DNA from: JADCRZ01 sp037718865
Lineage (GTDB): Bacteria; Bacteroidota; Bacteroidia; Chitinophagales; Chitinophagaceae
Assembly (NCBI GenBank): GCA_037718865.1
Contig: JBBJMP010000033.1
Coordinates: 1-57,501, forward strand
Direction: 5' to 3'
DNA length: 57,501 bases
Each line of letters begins with the position of its first letter. Within the stretch, counting starts at the first letter, position 1. Shown piece after piece: positions 27,451-35,583 of the stretch. The translations under genes were made by a program, and so were the position numbers. The notes beneath the pieces are model-generated. The model was not told where the DNA came from and searched no databases. It saw nothing but the letters and a program-made list of their open reading frames with translations.

Positions 27451-28604
27451 CAGCAGGTGTTAGCTACTCATAGTTATACATCAGCAAACGCATTATACTG
27501 CCAGGGTATTACAACAGTTATTGCAATGTCGCACTCCGGCCTGCGGTTCCCACGTGTACGATTGCAGTAATGGCGATTGCAACAACGGCAGCCAATACCG
27601 GTATAACAGTTGTCGCAATCGCCATTGTCCGCAGTGCGGCGGTTTGCAAAAACAAGAATGGATAGAAAAACGGATGAGCGAACTGTTACCGGTACAATAT
27701 TTTCATGTGGTCTTCACCCTGCCTGATCAGCTTAACGGATTGGTGATGGGCAACCGCGCTCAGCTATTTTATCTTTTACAAGACAGCAGTTGGTATGCCT
27801 TGAATACATTTGGCAAAGACCCCAAACACCTGGGTGCCACACTGGGTGTAATCGGCATCCTACATACTTGAGGACAACAACTGAGCTTTCATCCCCATAT
27901 CCATTGCATAGTCAGTGGTGGTGGCATGACAGCAAACAACGTTCTGGAGGCGAGCCAAGAAAATCAAAAACAATTTTTTGTTTCACACCGGTGCGATGAT
28001 GCAGGTATACAGGGGCTATTTCTTGCACCAACTGAAAGGATTAAAAGCAAGTAAACAAATCCATTGGTTCCAGGATGATAAAACCTGGAATCAGTTCCTG
28101 CAAGAGCTTTCCACTATGGACTGGGTAGTATATGCCAAATCACCTTTGGGTGGTCCGGCGCAGGTGGTGGAATACCTTGGCAGATATACGCATAAAGTGG
28201 CTATCAGCAACAACGGCATAAAAGCTATATCTGCTGAAGGCAAAGTAACATTGAGTTATAAAGATTATGCAGATGGTAATAAGCAAAAAGATATGGAGTT
28301 GCCGGCACCTGAATTTATACGGCGCTTTGAGCAACATATTCTGCCGAAAGGATTTACCAAGATCCGGCATTACGGCTACCTGTCTAACCGGGGACGCACG
28401 ACGCGTATAGCAGCGATATTAAAACAATTAAAACTGCCACCTCCTAAACCGGTTATTAACTACGATTATGCCACATCCATGCTTATACGTTACGGTGAAA
28501 ATGTGCATCAATGCAAATACTGCAAAGTCGGTAAATTATCGTTAGTAATGACAATATCACGAACAGGTGCAAAAGATAAACCGGTACCTGTTCAAAAAGA
28601 ATAG
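27440..28604 (+). pseudogene. IS91-family HUH transposase, left copy, inactivated
   Basis: Homology to the intact right-hand transposase is spread over three frames. The zinc-ribbon YNSCRNRHCPQCGGLQKQEW and VFTLPDQLNGLVMGNR are in the frame read from 27521. At 27869-27871 the Trp of HTWGQQLSFHPHIHC is replaced by TGA. The HUH motif itself continues downstream in the same frame, then the frame shifts between about 27935 and 27980 to the segment with GAMMQVYRGYFLHQLK and YLGRYTHKVAIS (catalytic Tyr), ending at 28604. At least one nonsense mutation and two frameshifts make the gene inactive. Confidence 0.82.
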
Positions 28605-28862
28605 AGAAGTTCGAAAGCCCGTATGGCTATGAAAACTCTTTTTTGAAAAAGCCTTAAAGCTTAAGGGCCATATTATGCTCATGCAATTAAAGAAAGGAGA
28701 AAAGATGAGAAAAGCATCTGTCAAAATCTAAAATAACAATGATGGGAATGAAATATTTTAAATACCAACCCCATTTATATACCTCATTAGTAAACCACCA
28801 CCGTTACTAAGTGTAAGAGCCGGAGTGATACTTTCCCCATAGGTTTCCAACAGCGGCGCGAG

Positions 28863-28962
28863 TTCAGTCAACAAAGACTATGCGACAAGCCCACATCGAG
28901 ATGTTCTTGATGGGGGCTTGCCTTTGGGGGCTTATCGCATAGTCTTATAGATGTTTGCTGAA
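28863..28962. repeat. attC-like imperfect palindrome 4 (after the hydrolase gene)
   Basis: The plus-strand boundary boxes are AGTCAAC on the left and GTTTGCT on the right. Inside, AAGACTATGCGA (28874-28885) pairs exactly with TCGCATAGTCTT (28935-28946), and CAAGCCC pairs with GGGCTTG nearer the centre. It begins 40 bp after the stop codon of the alpha/beta hydrolase. Size, position and AAC...GTT ends resemble an integron attC site, but the boxes match RYYYAAC/GTTRRRY imperfectly; a rho-independent terminator is a weaker alternative, since no T-run follows the stem. Confidence 0.5.
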
Positions 28963-29002
28963 GTTCCCTTTTTTTGTCAAATTGCTTTTATATGAAGGAG
29001 TA

Positions 29003-30316
29003 TTATTCTTCATACCAGGCTTTAGTATCAGGCATTTCAAAAGGCTTATGGAAGAAATCATTCAATATCATTAAAAAAAATTCTTTTTTTTCCCATGCGG
29101 CGTTATGAGTTGTACCGGGTATTATACATAGTTGTGATTTTGGGATGTTCTGAAATATTTTAAGTGTATGTTCCAGTCGAACATAATCTCTATCGCCTGC
29201 CATTATCAAAACAGACATTTTTACCTGTGATAAATTTGAAAACGGTATTCGAGGATAATCAAGGCCAAGTTTGGTTTGTCTTTTAACTTTAGGGTCAGTA
29301 CTTTCTTTATACTGTTTTTCAATAGACTTTAAGGCCCATGGAAAAATTGCAGCACTATCTGGTTGAGCAAGAACGCCTAAAGCCAATAGCCTCTTCACTT
29401 TTTCAGGATGAGTCATTGCTAAAATCAAACCAATAATTGCTCCTTCACTTTGTCCCCAAACGAAAGCGGAATCAATTTTTAACTGAACCAAAAGCGCATT
29501 TATATCGGACGCCATTTGTTCATAGGTTAATTCTAAATCATTATCGGATGACCTCCCTTGTCCCCGGTTATCAATGGCTATAACTTTATATTTTTTGATG
29601 AGTTCGGGGTAGAAAAGCCCCGCAGTTGAAATAGAGCTTCCGAATTCATGCAAAACTAACAAGGGCTCACCTTGTCCATAAATTTCGTAATACAATCGTA
29701 TACCATTTACCTCCGCATATTTGCCAACTTTGTTATTGATACCATAACTAGGCACATTTGTACCTTCAATCAAAAGGCATTTTGTTCCTTGAGCCTTTTG
29801 TCCACTTACAATCTGAGCTTTGTAATTGTCATTAAAGCCAGATCTCCAGCGTTTAATACCTTGATCGAGTACATTTTTATCATTTTCAAAGTTGGCGGTA
29901 AAAACATTCACCCATTTGCCCTTTTCAGTTTCAATATCCAATTTCACATCATCGTAATAAAACTTACCGTTGTACTGACATAACGCACCAAAAGCTATTT
30001 GAGTAGAACCGGAATCGATTTTTCCTTCGATTGAATAACTTTTCCATTCACGGCTGCGAATAGGGAGATTCCACATATTATCGAAAAAACTGAATCCCTT
30101 TTGTTTATCTACCCTTGCCCAAAGGCGTGCGGATGGGCTGTCATCGCCCGTTTCTGTTTTAACAAGCGCCTGAAGCCGGAAGCGATGCCCTTCGTAGCCT
30201 TTAGTTGCAACTTTCTGAGAATACGAAACCCAATTCTCCTGCGCCTGGATATTGTTGCAAAACAATAATTGCAAAACGAAAAGCAGAGTTGCAAAAAATG
30301 GACTGATTTTTTTCAT
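29003..30316 (-). CDS. Secreted alpha/beta hydrolase with N-terminal CBM-like domain
   Basis: The 437-residue protein has a signal peptide (about 1-25). A beta-sandwich domain (about 28-185) resembles carbohydrate-binding modules often fused to Bacteroidota hydrolases (SARLWARVDKQKG, YDDVKLDIE). An alpha/beta hydrolase fold (about 200-425) follows: oxyanion loop LHEFGSS, nucleophile elbow WGQSEGA, and catalytic His in GTTHNAAW. It is probably an esterase or lipase-like enzyme, or a peptidase of the proline-iminopeptidase type. It is the last of three minus-strand genes in the cassette-like array, and its codon use is A+T-richer than the flanking chromosome. Confidence 0.85.
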   Translation of the reverse strand: MKKISPFFATLLFVLQLLFCNNIQAQENWVSYSQKVATKGYEGHRFRLQALVKTETGDDSPSARLWARVDKQKGFSFFDNMWNLPIRSREWKSYSIEGKIDSGSTQIAFGALCQYNGKFYYDDVKLDIETEKGKWVNVFTANFENDKNVLDQGIKRWRSGFNDNYKAQIVSGQKAQGTKCLLIEGTNVPSYGINNKVGKYAEVNGIRLYYEIYGQGEPLLVLHEFGSSISTAGLFYPELIKKYKVIAIDNRGQGRSSDNDLELTYEQMASDINALLVQLKIDSAFVWGQSEGAIIGLILAMTHPEKVKRLLALGVLAQPDSAAIFPWALKSIEKQYKESTDPKVKRQTKLGLDYPRIPFSNLSQVKMSVLIMAGDRDYVRLEHTLKIFQNIPKSQLCIIPGTTHNAAWEKKEFFLMILNDFFHKPFEMPDTKAWYEE

Positions 30317-30355
30317 GATTAAATTTTTTGTATGCTATAATTGATTTTAATTTCA

Positions 30356-30477
30356 GCCAACGTGTAAGCATTTAGAAAGTTGGGGCAATTCATATTCGCC
30401 GGATATAAAGCGGGATTTGTACTGCTGATGATTGCACTTCCGTCCAGCCCGAATTGCACAAAGCCTTGTTTGTTGCC
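30356..30477. repeat. attC-like imperfect palindrome 3 (after the HNH gene)
   Basis: The ends are GCCAAC (30356-30361) and GTTGCC (30472-30477); GCAATTC (30385-30391) pairs with GAATTGC (30451-30457), and GGCGAA/TCCGGC-type blocks pair inside. It lies 38 bp after the HNH stop codon. It is the weakest of the four structures. A 69-codon frame passes through it but shows no recognisable protein and was not called. Confidence 0.4.
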
Positions 30478-30515
30478 TGCAGTTTTAGTCCTGCCATAAT
30501 TATAAACGTCTATAA

Positions 30516-31292
30516 TTAAATAAACCATTCTTGATATTTTGTACCAACATTTGTATTCCGATTTAGTTTGTCTAAGTTACAAGTTTCACAAAGTAGTTGA
30601 ATGTTTGTAGGGTCATTAATACCAAACAAATCAAGTGGTATTATATGATCATAATTATTTGTCGACTCAATGTTTATAATCTTAGTTAAGTCAGTTGAGC
30701 AAAATGAGCAACGTCCTTTGTCTCTATGAAAAACGGCTTTCTGAACCCATTTTGGAATTCTCTGTCGTTTTAATGTCCCTTTGATAGTCAATTGATTTTG
30801 GGTGAAGCAAAATTTAGTAAAATTCGCTGCGTTATTTTCATTGAATTTGCGAAGTAATTTTCTGTTGGAAAAAAGAATGAAAAATATTTCGTCACATAGT
30901 TGCTCTGCAAGTGTTGTAAATTTTTTCGAATTTTTTGTGTACCAACTTTGTATTTGTCTATTTGTAGTTATAGGATAATCATTTTCATCATATTTGATTT
31001 GCAAAAAATCAATGTCAACGCCATATTCAGAAAACTGTTCTTCAATAAACTGAAGTTCTATAATGTCCCAACAAACTTCTTCTGCCATTTCCATAAACCA
31101 GTGCTTATAATGGCTAATAAATTCTTGCTTAATGAATAAATGCAGTAAGGTTTGTTTGTCAAAAGCAATTGCCTTTTGTCTTGCTATATCAATATTTTTT
31201 TTGTTTGGAAAATTTACAGTTAAACCAAAGTCTATTGCACCTTCAACCATTGAAGCAGTTTTGTAAACTTGATGTAATGTTAAATCTTTCAA
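30516..31292 (-). CDS. HNH endonuclease domain protein
   Basis: The 258-residue protein has a unique helical N-terminal part (about 1-170) and a C-terminal HNH domain (about 185-245). The domain shows CSFC and CETC zinc-binding pairs and the catalytic block NYDHIIPLDLFG with N-x8-LLCETCN, all intact. Genes of this kind often act in defence against phage, but no methylase or partner kinase is adjacent, so the target is unknown. It sits between two palindromes in a cassette-like array and has the low G+C of the island. The start codon is the first ATG after an attC-like box. Confidence 0.85.
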   Translation of the reverse strand: MKDLTLHQVYKTASMVEGAIDFGLTVNFPNKKNIDIARQKAIAFDKQTLLHLFIKQEFISHYKHWFMEMAEEVCWDIIELQFIEEQFSEYGVDIDFLQIKYDENDYPITTNRQIQSWYTKNSKKFTTLAEQLCDEIFFILFSNRKLLRKFNENNAANFTKFCFTQNQLTIKGTLKRQRIPKWVQKAVFHRDKGRCSFCSTDLTKIINIESTNNYDHIIPLDLFGINDPTNIQLLCETCNLDKLNRNTNVGTKYQEWFI

Positions 31293-31308
31293 TGTCGTAA
31301 AAAATTAC

Positions 31309-31502
31309 CGCTAACGGTGATGGCTTGCTGCTGTGCTGGTATTTTATAATGTCCAGGCCGGAGCCTCAGCATATTGAAAAACTGATGATGAAGATAACAA
31401 CTAAAGCTCATTTATATTCTTCAACCCGATCAAAAGCTGATAGTGAACTGAACGATGAGAATATGTTCGTCGGCCAGCACAGCAGCAAACCGAATGTTAG
31501 GC
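31309..31502. repeat. attC-like imperfect palindrome 2 (after the AbiJ-like gene)
   Basis: On the minus strand the element opens with a perfect RYYYAAC box (GCCTAAC, 31496-31502) only 10 bp after the stop of the AbiJ-like gene and closes with GTTAGCG (31309-31315). A 15 bp exact inverted repeat, TTGCTGCTGTGCTGG (31325-31339) with CCAGCACAGCAGCAA (31474-31488), forms the stem around a 134-base middle. Gene stop, then R-box, then a long imperfect palindrome is the usual cassette layout. Confidence 0.6.
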
Positions 31503-31512
31503 CCAGTAGTGT

Positions 31513-32442
31513 CTACTTTATGCCCGTCTGTTCAATTAAAAAAATGATATTTGTGCCAGTCAGATTAAGACCATATCTTGTCATTTCATCATCTACTTTC
31601 TGTGGAATTTGTCCCTGACCATGTCCACCAAGTTTATTCCTTATTGTTGGGATGCCGCTTTCAAGCAAATTCTGTAACGAAGTAAATTGATTTTGCGTGA
31701 AAGTTGGAACAAGGCCGTTTTGAAAACAAATTTGAATGAGTCTTTTTGCAGTGTCTGTTTGATTAAAAGCCCAACCTTTTTCTTGGCAGATAATTTTTAA
31801 GGTACTTTCAAATGCCTTTAGGCATTCAGCTAAGCACTCTTTATTTCTTCCATGTCTGTAGTGTTCGTGACCTTTTAAGTATTCTTCATTTGCACCTTTA
31901 AATTTATTATTCCACAGAAGTGAAATAGTAGGCTTTGTTATTTCGCTATGAATATATGTTGAATCGATGCGAATTATTTCCCCCGCTTCAAATGCATAAC
32001 CGACCCCATGTTCTTTAAAACGGTCATTTAGTTCGGCAATAGCATCATCTGGTTTCAATTTTGGGTATGTATGGTGGGAGTCTGTCCAATAATCTTCTTT
32101 TAGAACGGTATCAAAATATCGAAATGATAATTCTATAATATCAACTGCTTCAGCTGTTTTCTCAGTTTTTAAAAAATAATTTAATAATTGTTCCTGATGA
32201 GTATCATTATATCCACTACCTAATTTGAAAACACCATACTCTCTACAAACTGCTTTGTGTAAAAATTCGTAAACGTCCTCAGCATGATGATCAGTAGTAT
32301 ATCTGTCCTCGCCAATTACGTCTCGAATTATATGTACAATCTGAACTCTCAGCGGTGAGTGTATAAAGTCACAGGTAAATACATCAGGCACTTCTCCTCT
32401 GAGTCGTTTTTGTCGCTTGGAAAAAAGATCGAATATTGCCAT
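31513..32442 (-). CDS. AbiJ-like abortive-infection protein (STM4504/CBY_0614 type)
   Basis: The 309-residue protein has an AbiJ N-terminal-type domain (about 1-130; starting MAIFDLFSKRQKR, with FHKAVCREYGVFKLGSG-like text) followed by a middle segment and a C-terminal domain (about 190-300). The latter shows HYRHGRNKECLAECLKAFES and IPTIRNKLGGHGQGQ, the RNxxxHG pattern of abortive-infection C-terminal and related HEPN domains. HEPN proteins often are ribonucleases that halt growth on phage infection. That role here is inferred from family only. It lies directly upstream of an attC-like palindrome and downstream of another, and has no obvious antitoxin partner. Confidence 0.78.
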   Translation of the reverse strand: MAIFDLFSKRQKRLRGEVPDVFTCDFIHSPLRVQIVHIIRDVIGEDRYTTDHHAEDVYEFLHKAVCREYGVFKLGSGYNDTHQEQLLNYFLKTEKTAEAVDIIELSFRYFDTVLKEDYWTDSHHTYPKLKPDDAIAELNDRFKEHGVGYAFEAGEIIRIDSTYIHSEITKPTISLLWNNKFKGANEEYLKGHEHYRHGRNKECLAECLKAFESTLKIICQEKGWAFNQTDTAKRLIQICFQNGLVPTFTQNQFTSLQNLLESGIPTIRNKLGGHGQGQIPQKVDDEMTRYGLNLTGTNIIFLIEQTGIK

Positions 32443-32475
32443 TCTATGTTGAAGTTAGTGGGTTTTCCCTATTGG

Positions 32476-32568
32476 GCCTAACAGATAGAAAAGTATCCGA
32501 AAGGCCCCCCTTAAAAGCCCCGCATCATTTTATGTTACGGGGCCTTGCGGTATACTTTTGAGTTGGCC
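32476..32568. repeat. attC-like imperfect palindrome 1 (before the AbiJ-like gene)
   Basis: The plus-strand ends are GCCTAAC (32476-32482, a perfect RYYYAAC box) and GTTGGCC (32562-32568). GAAAAGTATCCG pairs with CGGTATACTTTT with one bulged base, and GGCCCC pairs with GGGGCC nearer the centre. At 93 bp it has the size of a normal attC site with bulges on one arm. It follows the stop of the truncated ORF at 32620-32766 and so could be that gene's attC. Confidence 0.6.
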
Positions 32569-32619
32569 GACGTTGCCGTAAAGACTGCTATTAGGCAGAA
32601 AGTATCGACCTTTCTGATT

Positions 32620-32766
32620 CTACCTGTTTGATTCCAAGATTAATTTTAGTCCAACAATCAAGGTTGCCTTGCTTTTGCAAGCTCGAACACCTTTGATTGA
32701 TCCTCCAAAATAAGTTTTCTTCTTTGCATTTACCAGTAGTTGCTCTAATTTTTCTATCCCGCGCAT
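32620..32766 (-). pseudogene. Truncated ORF at the right edge of the cassette array
   Basis: A minus-strand frame ends at 32620-32622 and reads IEKLEQLLVNAKKKTYFGGS near its start. From the ATG at 32766 it is 48 residues, but the frame is open further upstream, toward the transposase end at 32836. It is probably the 3' end of a cassette gene cut by the IS91-like insertion. No family is recognised. An attC-like element follows 52 bp after its stop, matching the gene-then-attC layout of its neighbours. Confidence 0.45.
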
Positions 32767-32835
32767 ACTATTGTCATTACGTTTGGCAGGCGTTGCTTGT
32801 AATGTATTAACCGTATTGATGTGCCCGTTTTTCTA

Positions 32836-34002
32836 TCATCCGTCATCTGCCTGTTTCCATGGATAATAGACCTTTACGAGTTGCATGCTGTTCCCCTTAC
32901 AGCCCGGACACTCACTGATATTAATACCGTACCGCTCCATCAGGCGGACCTGCATGGGTATCTTTATCAGAGGTTTGTGTCGGGGCAGCTGCATTTTTTT
33001 AAGCACTTCCCCAATCCGCTGATGTCGGTTCCGATTTGCAAGGTAGCCGTAGGTTCTTATTTTGGTAAATCCTTTGGGCAGAATATGTTGCTCAAAGCGG
33101 CGCAGAAATTCCGCTCCGCTTAAGGTCATCTGTTTTTGTTTGTTATCATCTGAGTAATCTTTATAGTTAAAGCTCACGGTGTCATCCTGGTCATTGATAC
33201 TTGTTATCCTGTGATTACTGACAGCTACCTTGTGAGTGTATCTGCCCAGGTATTCAATGACAGCCTGGGGCCCGCCAAAGGGCGCTTTGGCATACACAAC
33301 CCACTCTTTGCGGTACAGCAGATTCAACAGCGCGCTGATATCTGTGCCCGCCATGGGTACAACTGTTTTGTCATCTATCAGTTCTTTAAGGGCTTCCAGG
33401 AATTTTCCTCTGTACACCTGGCTCATGGCTTTAACCGGAAACAGAAAATTCCAATCATTTTTTGCTGCCTCTTTCCATCTGTTATCAACTGTAATCCCTC
33501 CACCGCTTACAATACAGTGGATATGTGGATGGAAGCTCAATTGCTGGCCCCAGGTGTGCAGCACACTAATGATGCCTGGCAGCGCTTGCAGATATTTTGG
33601 ATCAGCAGCAAAGCTCAGCAGCGTCTGGGATGAAGCATCAAAGAGGAGCTTGAACAAGATCCTTCTGTATCCCATGACCAGGCTGTTAAGCTCATGAGGC
33701 AGGGTAAAAACTACATGGTAATATTTCACCGGTAGCAGTTCTGCCATGCGTGCTTCTACCCACTCCTGCTTTTTGAGCGCACCGCACTGCGGACAATGCC
33801 TGTCCCTGCAGCTATGATATTGATACTTTACATGGCCGCATGACTCCTCACTACACTTGTACACATGATGTCCCAACACAGAAGTACGACAGGTTCTTAA
33901 CCGCTGTAACACCTTTTGCACATGAGCACAGGATGAGCTATCTGCATGATGCTTTAATAGCACCTGCTGCACGGTTGCCCGTGGCGGTGTATAGACTTGC
34001 AT
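32836..34002 (-). CDS. IS91-family rolling-circle transposase (intact)
   Basis: The 388-residue protein has an N-terminal zinc-ribbon (CSEESCGHVKYQYHSCRDRH then CPQCGALKKQEW, about 50-85), followed by the Rep-type HUH core: LHTWGQQLSFHPHIHCIVSG (about 155-175), with the two His residues intact, and the catalytic Tyr in YLGRYTHKVAVSN (about 265). It nicks one strand and moves the element by rolling-circle replication. A second zinc pair, CPGCKG, lies near the C terminus. The gene is unbroken and could be active, unlike the left copy. It starts 10 bp after the integrase stop. Confidence 0.93.
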   Translation of the reverse strand: MQVYTPPRATVQQVLLKHHADSSSCAHVQKVLQRLRTCRTSVLGHHVYKCSEESCGHVKYQYHSCRDRHCPQCGALKKQEWVEARMAELLPVKYYHVVFTLPHELNSLVMGYRRILFKLLFDASSQTLLSFAADPKYLQALPGIISVLHTWGQQLSFHPHIHCIVSGGGITVDNRWKEAAKNDWNFLFPVKAMSQVYRGKFLEALKELIDDKTVVPMAGTDISALLNLLYRKEWVVYAKAPFGGPQAVIEYLGRYTHKVAVSNHRITSINDQDDTVSFNYKDYSDDNKQKQMTLSGAEFLRRFEQHILPKGFTKIRTYGYLANRNRHQRIGEVLKKMQLPRHKPLIKIPMQVRLMERYGINISECPGCKGNSMQLVKVYYPWKQADDG

Positions 34003-34012
34003 ACATGAAAGA

Positions 34013-34939
34013 TTACCGGGTGCGTTGTAGCAAAGATCCTGGCGTTAAGTGATCCAACGGGTCAGGGATATTTATTGGGAGCATATCGAAAGGGTTTACA
34101 ACACTTTCCATGCGTTTCTGACTTAAATGCAAATATTGCATCGTAGTACCCCAGACTGCTATGACCTAGCAACTCTTTTACGGTATGCAGATCGGTACCG
34201 TTGTCTACCAGGTGGGTAGCAAAACTGTGCCGGATGGTATGAACAGAATAATCCTTGTTTTCAAGTCCTGCTTTGATAATTGCTTTTTGGACAACTTTCT
34301 GGATGCTCCGCTGGCTATAACGACGGCCTTTGCCCATGCCATTAAAAAGATATTCTACAGGGCGGTACTGAATATAGTAAGCTCTTAATTCAAGCAACAC
34401 ATGATGTGATAAAATGGTATAGCGGTCTTTTAACCCTTTGCCTTGAACAACTTTTATACGCATGTTTTTACTGTCAATATCCGTAATACGTAAGTAAGCC
34501 AGTTCGCTTAAGCGGATGCCGGTACTATACAACAGCATTAAAATAGAACGGTGCTTTACATTATCAATGGCATTGATTACTTTTAAAATCTCTTCTGCAC
34601 TCATTACAGGAGGAAGTGTTTTGACTTTACGCGGGTAGATAACCGTTGGAATGACATACGGCTTTTGCAACACGTGCCTGAAAAAGAAAGAAATGCTTTG
34701 AGCCGCCATGCAGCATTTACTGCGACCGCATCCGAGTGTTTTTGTAAGATAGAGGAGGTACTGCATCACCATCTCACTATCAAAATCCAAAGGAGCAACA
34801 TCAGGATAATAAGAAAATAGATAACGAAGTTCACCCAAATAATTGCGGATGGTCATATCACTGTAATGACCCAAAGCAAGAAACTGACCAGTTTTTTCTA
34901 ATGCCGCAACTGGCTGCGGACTGAGCGTTTTTTTTCCAT
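34013..34939 (-). pseudogene. Tyrosine recombinase of the right IS91-like element, two frame breaks
   Basis: If read with the two breaks repaired, the protein starts MEKKTLSPQPVAALEKTGQF at the ATG at 34939 and ends at a TAA at 34013-34015. Break one: the ATG is followed by a run of eight A residues (34928-34935); nine would keep frame. Break two: one extra T after GHSSLG (near 34153) shifts the frame just before the nucleophile, which would read TTMQYLHL, so the frame ends in unrelated residues (YYDAIFAF). The rest (ARRH set, TGIRLSE, HTIRHSFATH) is intact. The A8 tract could permit slippage, but the second break should inactivate it. Confidence 0.8.
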
Positions 34940-35583
34940 GATCTTAACGTTTTAAAAATGAAAGAATAACGCTAAGATAAATCATCGCTCAATAACTCAT
35001 TGCCGGATAGGCAATGTTGGTTCAACGTATGTATTTGAGGCATCGCTCCAAATTCACAGATTGATTTTCAATACCCGTTGATTCGCTTTATTAAATTGTT
35101 TCGTACAGCAATACAACTAGCAATGTAAAACCTTTCAGCTAATATAATAAATTATAACATCAATACAATACTATACCCTGGTGCGAGTATGCTGTTTGGG
35201 CTTGCGCTGCTGCATGCTCGTGCTTGTTGCTTAAGGGAAGGTCTAATATTATTATCACTCCTGGCCCTTTCATTTCAAATATTACATATTACACCAATTG
35301 CCATTCACACGAGAAAATTCTAAGCATAACTATATGATATTTTTCCTGTCGTTACATTAAACATTTATACTTTAAAAAACGAAAAACCTAAATCTTCATA
35401 AAGGAATTTCGTCATACCTATGCCTGGCACGAGAACGCCCTGCACAGCGCCAGGCTGCACACTCATATCTTTGTTTTAAATAAAAAAAGGACTAAAGGCA
35501 GCAACTTGGCCATCATACTTAACATGTAATCTATAATGTTCTGCGCGAGGAAAATTTGATTTTAGTTTCTTCTGCACATAGCC
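34940..35583. other. Gene-free A+T-rich stretch between mobile elements
   Basis: No convincing gene or RNA is seen. A short inverted pair, CCTGGC at about 35424 and GCCAGG at about 35450, encloses a GC-rich loop and may belong to the end of the IS110 element. The rest looks like decayed intergenic or mobile-element DNA. Confidence 0.5.

Larger units (their letters stand above)
26800..28604 (+). mobile_element. Decayed IS91-like element (left copy)
   Basis: An integrase remnant followed by a zinc-ribbon/HUH transposase remnant, both on the plus strand, match the two-gene layout of the element at 32836-34939, which lies in the opposite orientation. The proteins are related but clearly diverged, so the copies are separate arrivals rather than a recent duplication. 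Ends were not defined: IS91-type elements lack terminal inverted repeats. Both transposase 3' ends face the cargo between the two elements. Confidence 0.75.
32836..34939 (-). mobile_element. IS91-like element (right copy) with integrase and HUH transposase
   Basis: Two minus-strand genes, a frameshifted tyrosine recombinase (34013-34939) and an intact transposase (32836-34002), are 10 bp apart. The pair is the same as in the decayed left copy, in opposite orientation. No terminal inverted repeats or target duplications are visible, as expected for rolling-circle IS91 relatives. Exact ends are not defined. Confidence 0.8.

Noticed and set aside
26899..27570. Integron integrase IntI
   Set aside because: The two tyrosine recombinases pair with IS91-type transposases, and I see no IntI-specific insert between the second and third conserved patches; a profile search would settle it.
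28863..28962. Plain rho-independent terminator
   Set aside because: The stem is long but lacks a T-run on either side, and matching AAC...GTT ends recur at three other places.
30319..30528. Small protein between the hydrolase and HNH genes
   Set aside because: The 69-codon frame crosses the palindrome, overlaps the HNH 3' end and shows no family features.
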